Assembly (NCBI GenBank): GCA_036924085.1
Contig: JAVGWX010000013.1
Coordinates: 67,323,859 to 67,387,858 of the forward strand
Direction: 5' to 3'
DNA length: 64,000 nucleotides
From: Ariolimax columbianus
Taxonomy: Eukaryota; Mollusca; Gastropoda; Stylommatophora; Arionidae
Positions 49,980-59,479 of this stretch are shown here, piece after piece. Under the pieces are notes generated by a model. That model did no database searches and was not told the DNA's origin. It was given only the letters and a program-made list of their open reading frames with translations. Numbering within the stretch: position 1 is the stretch's first letter; every line of letters begins with the position of its first letter. The translations under genes and the position numbers were made by a program.

Positions 49980-50670
49980 CAACTGCCGAGAGAGACAGAG
50001 CTAAATGGGGAAAACCCGAGGCAATGAAGTCGAGCCCTCGCTAAAGTTTAATTTTTTAATTTTTTTTTAAAGTGAGGTAGTTCTGCAAGAAATGTTCTGA
50101 TGGTCGGTTGGGTGCTTCACAATTGCACTTTGCGTTGTCTCTAGTACCCATTCAGTGGAGGTGGGCCTTGAGTCTGCAATGTTCTGAGTCTGAAGATCTT
50201 TGTCTGCCCATCTCTGCCAAGTTTGTCTATGCTGTTATTTTCTGGTTTGTTTTCTTTGTTCTGATCTCTCTTTTTATTTTCATGGATTGTTTGATGTGCC
50301 TTTTCCTCTTTATAGCTCTGTGGATAGCGAGTCTGTGTGCCGCAACTCTTTGCTTTTGTGAGCTTATCTGCCTTCTCATCTCCAACGATCCCAAAGTGGG
50401 CCAGAATGCACTGCAGGGCCAGATCAGTTTTTTTAGGACAACCCGAAGTAAATATTTTCTTTCGTGTGAGAATCCCTTTTGTTGGGGCTTGAGGCGGCTT
50501 GGAGCACGCTCCTGTAATCTCTTAGAATGACCACTTTTCTTGTGGTTGTGTTTTTGCTGACAAAGAACCTGAGTTGTATTATACACAGCAATACATTACT
50601 CTTACGTCTATTTAAGGAACAGTGTTCTGGCATAGGCAAAAAATGGGAAAAATTAAAAGTATAATCTCTA
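49980..50670. repeat. Inverted repeat, left arm (691 bp)
   Basis: This arm is the reverse complement of 53464-54154 over its full length. I found one substitution (near 50634), and even a nine-base T run is the same length in both. On its minus strand it encodes the RNase H-like LINE relic described for the right arm. It starts at intron position +7, just past GTAAGA, and ends where the LINE at 50671 begins. Confidence 0.95.
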
Positions 50671-51800
50671 GAGCCCAGCAGTAAGCAGAGAAACTCAGAA
50701 GACTGACTGACCATCCAATGCACCAGAGACTAAACAATTTTGGAAATGGGAAACTAAAGCGGAGAAACTTTGCAGAAATAGCCAAAGCAAAGATGCACGA
50801 AGACCATATGAACGCCCTAACCACACCAAAGCCCATCCCTAGTGCACGAAAACCTATCCATAGGCAGCATATATTTCCAGAGATGGTAGAAAATATACCA
50901 GGTATTGGAAACAAAAACTGCCAGACTGAAAAAGAAAGAAGAGATACAACCCTGAGGTACATAACGAAAAACTACCCAAGCATGGACTGGACCCATGCAT
51001 ACACTGACGGTTCTGTAACAAACACAACACAGAACGGAGGGGCAGGGGCATTCCTGAGCCTACCAAATGGCAGAAAAATAACACTGTCATTAGAAACTGG
51101 AAAATACACAAGCAATTTCAGAGCGGAGGCAGAGGCACTGAGAGCGGCAGTGGAAGAAATGATGACAGATAAAAGAAATGAAAGCCAGATAGTCTTGCTT
51201 ACAGATGCCTTGGCCGTAGTCACAGCACTGAAAAGCCAGAAAAATACTGAACTTAATGATTTTAGAGCAGTACTCTGTCAACTATGCCAGCAGTCCGCAC
51301 TAAAAAGAGTAGTGGTACAGTGGGTTCCATCCCACTGCAACTTCCAAGGCAACGAGGAGGCAGACAGACTGGCAAAAGAAGGTGCAAAACTACCACAACC
51401 AGATACTAGTATGACATACGAAGAGTCAAAACGGCTTATTAGAGCTAGATACATGACCAAATGGGAAACAGAACATACTGGCTACACATAAAACGATGCC
51501 TATTACCAGTTGAACAGAAGAGAGCAGGTCGTGGTCTTCAGACTTCGCACTGGCCACAATAGACTGAGGTACCACCTATTCAATAAATTGAAGATAGGTG
51601 GCACTGACGAATGCTCGTGTGGTACCGGGAAAATGACCGCTGAGCATTTGCTGCAAAACTGCCCGACATACGAGGATCAGAGAGAGCAGATGTGGCCATC
51701 ACCAGTGGCAACACTAGACAAGCTCTATGGCAGATTCGACAGCCTCAGGATGACCGCTGCTTTTTTCGAAAAAATAAAGGTAGACGTCTGACAGCGTAAG
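50671..51800 (+). mobile_element. 5'-truncated LINE (linker, RNase H, 3' tail)
   Basis: This is the same family as 38245-42154. The frame runs from EKLRRLTDHPMHQRLNNFG through the RNase H motifs (TDGS, FRAEAEAL, LLTDALAVV, VPSHCNFQGNEEAD) to TDECSCG...AEHLLQNC. A TAA at 51488-51490 interrupts it (HTGYT-stop-NDAYY). There is also an early TAA near 50683. The tail is GTAAGAAGAAGAAAA. Most of the protein is well preserved, so decay is limited to a few point changes. The 5' junction coincides with the end of the inverted repeat arm. Confidence 0.92.
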
Positions 51801-51813
51801 AAGAAGAAGAAAA

Positions 51814-52842
51814 TGAGTCAGTCCTTCCAATAACTGTTGAAGTTTGAGTCAGTCCTTCCAATAATTTTATAAGTTTGAGTCAGTCCTTCCAATAGCTGTT
51901 GAAGTTTGAGTCAGTCCTTCCAATAATTTTATAAGTTTGAGTCAGTCCTTCCAATAGCTGTTGAAGTTTGAGTCAGTCCTTCCAATAATTTTATAAGTTT
52001 GAGTCAGTCCTTCCAATAGCTGCTGAAGTTTGAGTCAGTCCTTCCAATAGCTGTTGAAGTTTGAGTCAGTGCTTCCAATAGCTGTTGAAGTTTGAGTCAG
52101 TCCTTCCAATAGCTGTTGAAGTTTGAGTCAGTCCTTTCAATAGCTGTTAAAGTTTGAGTCAGTCCTTCCAATAGCTGTTAAAGTTTGAGTCAGTGCTTCC
52201 AATAGCTGTTGAAGTTTGAGTCAGTCCTTCCAATAGCTGTTAAAGTTTGAGTCGGTCCTTCCAATAGCTGCTGAAGTTTGAGTCAGTCCTTCCAATAGCT
52301 GTTGAAGTTTGAGTCAGTCCTTCCAATAGCTGTTGAAGTTTGAGTCAGTCCTTCCAATAGCTGTTGAAGTTTGAGTCAGTCCTCCCAATAGCTGTTGAAG
52401 TTTCAGTCAGTCCTTCCAATAGCTGTTGAAGTTTGAGTCAGTCCTTCCAATAGCTGTTGAAGTTTGAGTCAGTCCTCCCAATAGCTGTTGAAGTTTGAGT
52501 CAGTCCTTCCAATAGCTGCTGAAGTTTGAGTCAGTCCTTCCAATAGCTGTTGAAGTTTGAGTCAGTCCTTCCAATAGCTGTTGAAGTTTGAGTCAGTCCT
52601 TCCAATAGCTGTTGAAGTTTGAGTCAGTCCTTCCAATAGCTGTTGAAGTTTGAGTCAGTCCTTCCAATAGCTGTTGAAGTTTGAGTCAGTCCTTCCAATA
52701 ACTGTATAAGTTTGAGTCAGTCCTTCCAATAGCTGTTGAAGTTTGAGTCAGTCCTTCCAATAACTGTATAAGTTTGAGTCAGTCCTTCCAATAGTTCTGA
52801 AGTTTGAGTCAGTCCTTCCAATAGCTGTTGAAGTTTGAGTCA
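51814..52842. repeat. 31-bp minisatellite, about 33 copies
   Basis: Units contain GTTTGAGTCAGTCCTTCC followed by AATAGCTGTTGAA. In the first 200 bases two subtypes alternate (AATAGCTGTTGAA and AATAATTTTATAA), giving a 62-bp dimer period; the rest is nearly uniform. The array starts just after the GAA-type tail of the LINE at 50671-51800. Confidence 0.95.
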
Positions 52843-53045
52843 GCGGGCTACCCAGCTTTCTCCCAGTAGCCAACAGGGATCGCCGTCGACGCCCCCCCCC
52901 TGCCCAATCGGGACACGGCAGCAGTCCCACGGTCCCCTCCACTGGGGATTGTAGACGAGGCCTGGTAGAGAGGCATCTTGACTGGTCATGGTGGCATCAT
53001 ACCGATGCAACAGGCCTCAGACGCCTAGGTGAACATTATATTATT
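52843..53045. repeat. Possible retroelement 3' end with ATT tail
   Basis: GC-rich sequence with AGACGAGGCCTGGTAGAG and GACGCCTAGGTGAAC leads into ATTATATTATTATTA. The form suggests a LINE 3' UTR with an ATT-type tail, but I cannot identify a family and no protein is encoded. Confidence 0.35.
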
Positions 53046-53058
53046 ATTAAATGCATTT

Positions 53059-53440
53059 CTTCTTCTTCTTCTTCTTCTTCTTCTTCTTCTTCTTCTTCGT
53101 TCGTTCTCAATCTCCCACTACCAAACCCTGAAATTGCTTAAGTAGCAGAATATAGTCCAGAGAACGGAATGCGTTGTGTCGTAGTTTACAGCTTGTCTGC
53201 GATATTTGCACCTTCGGTCCAACACATCCGACTTCAGCAAGCGTTTTTGAGTACCAGGTTAGCATTCCCTCTTCGATCCCTTCTCCTTTGCCACTCTGCC
53301 CTGCTGCAGAATGTTATCCAGGATCACCCCGTGGAGGTGTAGAAGGGTCTTGGCAGCTATGGTTCGCTGGGCCTGACGTTAGCAGTCAGTTATGGGTCGC
53401 TAACCACTGCAGCTCTTGCGCTGCTCAGCATCTTGATCCC
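53059..53440 (-). mobile_element. GAA-tailed retroposon, complete copy with 13-bp TSD
   Basis: The element is about 382 bp. Its tail, on the minus strand, is a run of about 13 GAA triplets (complement at 53059-53096). ATTAAATGCATTT flanks it exactly (53046-53058 and 53441-53453). The head, near 53440, reads GGGATCAAGATGCTGAGCAG; CTGCAGTGGTTAGCGACC a little further in is weakly A-box-like. No ORF. Related copies are at 611-915 (-), 36678-37033 (+) and 57600-57692 (-). The tail resembles those of the LINE copies here, suggesting LINE-dependent mobility. Confidence 0.88.
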
Positions 53441-53463
53441 ATTAAATGCATTTGAAAGTTAAG

Positions 53464-54154
53464 TAGAGATTATACTTTTAATTTTTCCCATTTTTTACCT
53501 ATGCCAGAACACTGTTCCTTAAATAGACGTAAGAGTAATGTATTGCTGTGTATAATACAACTCAGGTTCTTTGTCAGCAAAAACACAACCACAAGAAAAG
53601 TGGTCATTCTAAGAGATTACAGGAGCGTGCTCCAAGCCGCCTCAAGCCCCAACAAAAGGGATTCTCACACGAAAGAAAATATTTACTTCGGGTTGTCCTA
53701 AAAAAACTGATCTGGCCCTGCAGTGCATTCTGGCCCACTTTGGGATCGTTGGAGATGAGAAGGCAGATAAGCTCACAAAAGCAAAGAGTTGCGGCACACA
53801 GACTCGCTATCCACAGAGCTATAAAGAGGAAAAGGCACATCAAACAATCCATGAAAATAAAAAGAGAGATCAGAACAAAGAAAACAAACCAGAAAATAAC
53901 AGCATAGACAAACTTGGCAGAGATGGGCAGACAAAGATCTTCAGACTCAGAACATTGCAGACTCAAGGCCCACCTCCACTGAATGGGTACTAGAGACAAC
54001 GCAAAGTGCAATTGTGAAGCACCCAACCGACCATCAGAACATTTCTTGCAGAACTACCTCACTTTAAAAAAAAATTAAAAAATTAAACTTTAGCGAGGGC
54101 TCGACTTCATTGCCTCGGGTTTTCCCCATTTAGCTCTGTCTCTCTCGGCAGTTG
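53464..54154 (+). repeat. Inverted repeat, right arm (691 bp) carrying a LINE RNase H relic
   Basis: This is the reverse complement of 49980-50670. On the + strand it reads ILRDYRSVLQAASSPNK, then after frame changes HFGIVGDEKADKLTKAKSCG, LRTLQT and CNCEAPNRPSEHFLQNYL. These are decayed forms of the last RNase H motifs and the Cys/His tail of a LINE protein, from a family other than the 38230 element. Beyond 54154 this side continues directly into a SINE; the left arm lacks that continuation. Confidence 0.93.
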
Positions 54155-54331
54155 GGTACCGCATCTGTCGAGAGCATCGCACAAAGCACGAATTCCGTAG
54201 CTCCAGCGATGAACCCAGGGATCTCCGGAAAAAAATTTACATAATGGACCAACCGTCGCAGTTCGAATTCGAACACCGACCGTCTGAACACGAGGCAAAC
54301 GGCTTGACCACTTCGCCACAGATACCCCCAC
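54128..54331 (-). mobile_element. tRNA-derived SINE
   Basis: The minus strand begins near 54331 with GTATCTGTGGCGAAGTGGTC (A box TGGCGAAGTGG) and has the B box GGTGTTCGAATTCGAAC about 40 bases on. The body shares CCGGAGATCCCTGGGTTCA, GGAATTCGTGCTTTGTGC and CAACTGCCGAGAG with the SINE at 47036-47388. It overlaps the end of the right inverted-repeat arm by about 27 bases. The head alone looks like a tRNA, but the SINE body follows, so I do not call a tRNA gene. Confidence 0.78.
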
Positions 54332-54509
54332 TTTCCTCTCTTATGCAGACCAAAGAGAGGCAGCCCGGGCTCGGGAAGCGACTATGCTCGGAAGTTGTTG
54401 TGGGACCTGAAACTCACAGTCTCCTCCATGAACCTCCCCAGGCTAGAATCATGGGGTCAGTTGATAGACGAAGAGGCTGTATATAATAGCAGTGTTTGTA
54501 TGTTCACAG

Positions 54510-54671
54510 ATTTGCAGAGTCGCGTATGAGATCATGCAGACGTTGCATGGAGATGCTTCAAATTACTTCCGTTCACTGGATGACATCTTTTACTTTGGCG
54601 GACAGAACGCTCATGGTTATGTAGCAGTGGAGGCCAACCATGGTAGTAGTAAGGGCTTCCTTGATATGCTG
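54510..54671 (+). CDS. FUT8: FUT8-like exon between catalytic and SH3 domains
   Basis: The exon has exactly 54 codons: [39 protein letters not shown] and [15 protein letters not shown]. Human FUT8 has [35 protein letters not shown] and then an extended segment leading to the SH3 domain. The acceptor is GTTCACAG (ending 54509) and the donor GTATGT (54672). Both borders lie between codons. The linker ([14 protein letters not shown]) differs from vertebrate sequence, as expected for this less conserved part. Confidence 0.96.
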
Positions 54672-54809
54672 GTATGTACCAACTGTTGTTGTGTCTTCTA
54701 CATGTCTCTTTCATCTCCAAGTGACATATAGAACTTAAACCAGTTTCAATCTGAGAAATTAGACAGTTGAGAACGTTGGTCCAAGTAGGTCAAGTTAAGT
54801 CAGTCCGTA

Positions 54810-55230
54810 ACCTGTGAGGTCGTTATGGCACACATGAAGACACCTCACAACCCCACGCCACCCCCCTCCGCCTGTGCTTCCTCTGGTCGGACATTGGTCC
54901 ATTCTTTTATGTTGTCCTTCCATCTCTTTTTGGGACGACCTCTTCGACGTCCGCCTTGCACCTTTCCACACAGAATCGTATTTGCAAGAAATTTTGATCT
55001 CAATAAGTACCAAGTTAGTTCCCTTCATTTGAGTGGTCAAGAGGTCTTCAAAAGGCCCTATTTATGTTTTAATTCTTTCGCCATTTCCTCATTTGTAACT
55101 CGTTCTTTGTATGTGACATTTAGAAGTCTTCGGAAACATCTCATCTCCAAGACCTGTATCATCCACTGCAGGTCAGTTGTAATTGTCCATGTCTCACAAG
55201 CATAGAAGAATATTGACAAGCGGGGGTTTT
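54810..55230 (-). pseudogene. Antisense LINE RT C-terminal relic
   Basis: Minus-strand reading, with stops, gives TWTITTDLQWMIQVLEMRCF, then RRLLNVTYKERVTNEEMAK and VVPKRDGRTT. This RCFRRLLNVTYKERVTNEE series is a hallmark of LINE proteins of the RTE/CR1 type. It lies in the FUT8 intron on the opposite strand. Confidence 0.75.
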
Positions 55231-55795
55231 GTCATTTCTGCAGAAGGACAGAAGACTGGCATTCATTGGCACCCAAGAGCCAGAGATCCGAACCCCCCCC
55301 CCCCTCCCACTCCCCAGGACAACCCAAAATATACTGGGGTGGGGACAGCCGAATTTTTAATGCTCACATTGAGTACGTTTACTCTTTTGTGCACCCTGAA
55401 AAGGACGCTAAGTGGTGGTTGTCGTAGCTTTCCTCACATCCTGATGAAGGTTGACTGGAGTCCTCCAGGCGGTTGTGCTATGCTTGGCTTCATCTGCGTG
55501 TCGATCACTACAACGGGAATCACATTGATCCCTCACCTTGTTAGCCAGGCTGCCTTGAAAACAGTTCATTTCCAGGAATGGCTGCGAGGAAGCCAAGGTG
55601 AGAGTCTTGGCCAGTATGTTTTGCCTGATCCTGACTAACATGTCTTATCAGTATGTCTAGCCTGACCAGACATTAGTCTTCCTTCCCAGATATGATGCAT
55701 GATGATGATACAAAAACTAATAAACACATGCAGACAGACACCCTTACATGGCACTAGGCAGAAGGGTGAGAGCATAGACGCTGCTCGTATAAATG
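55231..55795. other. Intron sequence with a poly-C run; nothing else recognised
   Basis: A C run of about 13 bases lies near 55293. Open frames on both strands across 55183-55641 show no recognisable motif. Confidence 0.45.
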
Positions 55796-55799
55796 TGAA

Positions 55800-56742
55800 A
55801 TGTCTAAACATAAATTTAATTTATTTTCTCATATACATGTTGAATGTCCTAACATAAATTTGTTGGGTTTTCTCATATAAATGCTGAATGTCCTAACATA
55901 AATTTGTTGGGTTTTCTCATATAAATGCTGAATGTCCTAACATAAATTTGTTGGGTTTTCTCATATACATGCTGAATGTCCTAACATAAATTTGTTGGGT
56001 TTTCTCATATAAATGCTGAATGTCCTAACATAAATTTGTTGGGTTTTCTCATATACATGCTGAATGTCCTAACATAAATTTGTTGGGTTTTCTCAAATAC
56101 ATGCTGAATGTCCTAACATAAATTTGTTGGGTTTTCTCATATAAATGCTGAATGTCCTAACATAAATTTGTTGGGTTTTCTCATATAAATGTTGAATGTC
56201 CTAACATAAATTTGTTGGGTTTTCTCATATAAATGCTGAATGTCCTAACATAAATTTGTTGGGTTTTCTCATATAAATGCTGAATGTCCTAACATAAATT
56301 TGTTGGGTTTTTTCATTTAATGCTGAATGTCCTAACATAAATTTGTTGGGTTTTCTCATATTAATGCTGAATGTCCTAACATAAATTTGTTGGGTTTTCT
56401 CATATAAATGCTGAATGTCCTAACATAAATTTGTTGGGTTTTCTCATATAAATGCTGAATGTCCTAACATAAATTTGTTGGGTTTTTTCATTTAATGCTG
56501 AATGTCCTAACATAAATTTGTTGGGTTTTCTCATATTAATGCTGAATGTCCTAACATAAATTTGTTGGGTTTTCTCATATAAATGCTGAATGTCCTAACA
56601 TAAATTTGTTGGGTTTTCTCATATAAATGCTGAATGTCCTAACATAAATTTGTTGGGTTTTCTCATATAAATGCTGAATTTCCTAACATAAATTTGTTGG
56701 GTTTTCTCATATAAATGCTGAATGTCCTAACATAAATTTGTT
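55800..56742. repeat. 44-bp minisatellite, about 21 copies
   Basis: Units contain AATGCTGAATGTCCTAACAT and AAATTTGTTGGGTTTTCTCA. A few units have a 2-base deletion (TTTTTTCATTTAATG). The last partial unit runs into TTCGATTTTTCCTGCAG, the splice acceptor of the terminal exon. Confidence 0.96.
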
Positions 56743-56757
56743 CGATTTTTCCTGCAG

Positions 56758-56925
56758 CCTGGAGATAAAATTGCAGTAGCAGGAAATAATTGGAATGGAT
56801 TCTCTAAAGGAGTTAACAATCGAACAGGTCAATCAGGACTCTTTCCATCTTACAAAATACAGGAGTCTTTTGTCCGTGTACTGATGCCAACCTACCCCAA
56901 GGTCCCTCTCAGGCGCAGCAGCTGA
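56758..56925 (+). CDS. FUT8: FUT8-like terminal coding exon (SH3 domain and stop)
   Basis: The exon encodes PGDKIAVAGNNWNGFSKGVN, NRTGQSGLFPSYKIQES and FVRVLMPTYPKVPLRRSS, then TGA at 56923-56925. The first part is the FUT8 SH3 domain, matching [22 protein letters not shown] and TGLYPSYK. In animal FUT8 this C-terminal SH3 domain is needed for activity and for contacts with other Golgi or ER proteins. The acceptor is TTTTTCCTGCAG (ending 56757), and the phase agrees with the previous exon. Together the five exons supply roughly the last 270 residues of a protein that has about 575 in vertebrates, with no inactivating change. Confidence 0.96.
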   Translation, partial: PGDKIAVAGNNWNGFSKGVNNRTGQSGLFPSYKIQESFVRVLMPTYPKVPLRRSS

Positions 56926-57230
56926 TATTAAGTGACCTCTGCATGCTTGGAAAGCCAGAGGGTTATGGGTATTTTTATTAATATTTTTTATGTCACGTGG
57001 TAAAACATCAATATTTTCCAATATTTTAATATTAAAATGTCAGTTAGGAGAAAGTAGAAATACTGTTTTGTCCCATTTTACAAGAGGCTTGTCATAAGTC
57101 TTTACTCTGACTTTGAAGGAGTAGGAGGAGAAAGTTGAAATTTGGCACAGGGCTTACTCGTTCAAAATTTAGCCACCACCTGAATTTATACATTTCTACC
57201 ATCTCTGCGTGACCTTTAAAAGACCTTCAG

Positions 57231-57236
57231 AATAAA
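57231..57236 (+). promoter_or_regulatory. Candidate FUT8 polyadenylation signal
   Basis: AATAAA lies 306 bases after the FUT8 stop codon; an ATTAAA variant occurs earlier at 57031-57036. Position and strand fit, but neither has an obvious GU-rich element behind it, and AATAAA is common in AT-rich DNA. Confidence 0.35.
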
Positions 57237-57239
57237 GTA

Positions 57240-57496
57240 ACCTATTTTCGAACTAAACCAGTTATCACAAGCCAGTATATTTCAGCTGTTTTTTTAAGTT
57301 TTGGGAAACGAAAAAAGTCTGATGGAGCTAAATCTGGAAAATATGGTGGGTGTGGAAGAATTTTAATATTAAAATTGTTGGCTGTTTGCAGCACAAGCCT
57401 TACTTTATGGGAGGGCCCGTTATCTTGAACATTTAAAGTTCCAGGACCACCAGAATATCTATTTTCTTCCTCATCTTCATCTATTTTCATCTCCAT
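57240..57496 (-). pseudogene. mariner-type transposase C-terminal fragment
   Basis: The minus-strand frame contains VQDNGPSHKVRLVL, then ILPHPPYFPDLAPSDFFRFP and KLKK. This is the second and third catalytic region of Tc1/mariner transposases, where (Q)DNAxxH and HPPYSPDLAPSDYxLF are standard; both Asp residues of DN and APSD are present. The N-terminal DNA-binding part and the first catalytic Asp are missing, so it is a fragment. Inverted terminal repeats were not found. Confidence 0.85.
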
Positions 57497-57599
57497 CTAG
57501 TTTTTATGGCAATCTATTTTGGTCTCCTGTTTATCTATTTTCCTGTTTATCTATTTTCATGTTCATCTATTTTCTGTCCATCAATTTTTCTATGCATCT

Positions 57600-57692
57600 T
57601 CCTCTTCTTCTTCTGTGTTCATTCTCAGTCTCCCGCTACCAAGAGCTGAACAGGGCTTTGCCAGTAGCAGGATATAGTCCAGAGACCGGATG
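57600..57692 (-). mobile_element. GAA-tailed retroposon, 5'-truncated copy
   Basis: CTTCCTCTTCTTCTTCTG (tail complement) is followed by CTCAGTCTCCCGCTACCAAG and ATATAGTCCAGAGACCGGAT, matching the 3' 90 bases of the element at 53059. Confidence 0.8.
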
Positions 57693-58648
57693 TGACTGAG
57701 TTAGGGAGTGAGTGAGTGAGGGAGTGATTGATTGAGTGAGTGAGTGAGTAAGGTAGGGAGTGAGGGAGTGAGTGATTGAGTGAGTGAGGAAGTGAGTGAG
57801 TGAGTGAGGGAGTGAGTGAGTGAGTAAGTGGGTGAGTGAGTGAGGGAGTGAGTGAGTGAGGGATTGAGTGAGTGAGTGAGTAAGTGAGTGAGTGAGTGAG
57901 TGAGTAAATGAGGGAGTGAGTGAGTGAGTGAGTGAGTAAGTGAGGGAGTGAGTGAGTGAGTGAGTGAGGGAGTGAGTGAGTGAGTGAGGGAGTGAGTGAG
58001 TGAGTGAGTAAGTGAGTGAGTGAGTGAGTAAGTGAGTGAGTTAGTGAAGGAGTGAGTGAGTGAGTGAGTGAGTGAGTAAGTAAGTGAGTGAGTGAGTGAG
58101 GGAGTGAGTGAGTGAGTGAGTAAGTGAGGGAGTGAGTGAGTAAGTGAGTGAGTGAGTGAGTGAGTAAGTGAGGGAGTGAGTGAGTGAGTGAGTGAGTGAG
58201 TAAGTGAGTAAGTGAGTGAGTGAGTGAGTAAGTGAGTGAGTGAGTGTGTGAGGGAGCGAGTGAGTGATTGAGGGAGTGAGTAAGTGAGTGAGTGAGTGAG
58301 GGAGTTAGTGAGGGAGTGAGTAAGTGAGTGAGGGGGCGAGTGAGTGAGTGAGTGAGTGAGTGAGTGAGTAAGTGAGTGAGTGAAAGAGTCAGTAAGTGAG
58401 TGAGGGAGCGAGTGAGTGAGTGAGTGAGTGAGTCAGTAAGTGAGTGAGTGAGTGAGTAAGTGAGTGAATGAGTGAGTAAGTGAGTGAGTGAGTGAGTAAG
58501 TGAGTGAGTGAGTAAGTGAGTGAGTGAGTGAGTGAGTAAGTGATTGAGTGAGTGAGTGAGTAAGTGAGTGAGTGAGTGAGTAAGTGAGTGAGTGAGTGAG
58601 TGAGTGAGTGAGTAAGTGAGAGAGTAAGTGAGTGAGTGAGTGAGTAAA
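57693..58648. repeat. GAGT tetranucleotide microsatellite, about 950 bp
   Basis: Almost pure GAGT repeats with interspersed GAGG, TAAG and GATT variants. Open frames reading THSLTHSL on the minus strand are artefacts of the period. Confidence 0.98.
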
Positions 58649-58927
58649 TTCCCCCATCAACGAGTCACCTATTTTTCGAGGTATCAGATGGACCATTATT
58701 TTAAGGTTAATTTTTGGGGGCTAGTATTTTGGCTATTATATGGTGCTGTCTACACAACACACAAATTTATGAAAATAACAAATATGGCAGCGTATGTTTC
58801 GTGATGTTTTTCATGATTTTCATGATGGAAAATAGTTTTTAAAATTTGGGAAATGGCCGTTCTAAAAGGCTAACAGTAGAATAAGCTGGCAAGTATACTC
58901 AAGGATGTTGAGGCAGATAGATTGGAT
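58649..58927. other. No recognisable feature
   Basis: AT-rich sequence without coding motifs or tandem repeats. Confidence 0.5.
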
Positions 58928-58943
58928 TTAGATGGTGATTATA

Positions 58944-59280
58944 CTCAAAAAACGATGCCTATTACCAGTTGAACAGAAGAGAGCAGGTCGTGGTCTTCAG
59001 ATTGCGCACAGGCAACAATAGACTGAGGTACCACCTATTCAACAAATTGAAGATAGGTGGCACTGACGAATGCACCCGTGGTACCGGCAAAATGACCGCT
59101 GAACATCTGCTGCAAAAATGCCCGACATACAAGGACCAGAGAAAGCAGATGTGACCATCACCAGTGGCAGCACTAGACAAGCTCTATGGCAGTGTCGACA
59201 GCCTCAGGATGACGGCTGCTTTTTTCGAAAAAATACAGGTTGACGTTTGACAGCTTACGAAGAGGAAGAAGAAGTAGAAG
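58944..59280 (+). mobile_element. 5'-truncated LINE, 3' end only
   Basis: The frame starts at KNDAYYQLNRREQVVVFRLR and ends with RMTAAFFEKIQVDV and a stop, as in the 50671 copy. A TGA near 59152 interrupts it (DQRKQM-stop), and the CxC of the Cys/His tail is CTRG here. Tail ACGAAGAGGAAGAAGAAG. Flanks TAGATGGTGAT (58930) and TAGAAGGTGAT (59275) may be a decayed target duplication. Confidence 0.85.
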
Positions 59281-59479
59281 GTGATGATTCTGAAAAAGGC
59301 AAGTGATTCTTTAATTGATGGTACGTATGATTCGGATTAACAGTATTTATGACCAAGCTGGGTCTGTTCCTGTCCCTCGGTGATCAAATTATGGGTCGCC
59401 TGAGAGGGGTTGTCTTCAAAGATTATGTTCCACAATCAACAGTATAACAAGTCGGAACATCGGAGATGATTAGTTCAAT

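Noticed and set aside
50108..50530. A 140-residue hydrophobic membrane-like protein, also present at 53604-54026 on the other strand
   Set aside because: It is antisense to an RNase H-like LINE relic, has no similarity I recognise, and appears twice only because of the inverted repeat.
49980..54154. Twin-priming inversion of a single LINE as the source of the inverted arms
   Set aside because: Twin priming inverts the 5' part of one element without duplicating it. Here the same 691 bases occur twice, so a duplication or an artefact is needed.
54255..54331. A tRNA gene on the minus strand
   Set aside because: A and B boxes are good but the acceptor stem is not closed by a matching 3' end; a SINE body shared with 2321 and 47036 follows.
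57693..58696. Minus-strand open frame reading THSLTHSL
   Set aside because: It is a translation of the GAGT microsatellite only.
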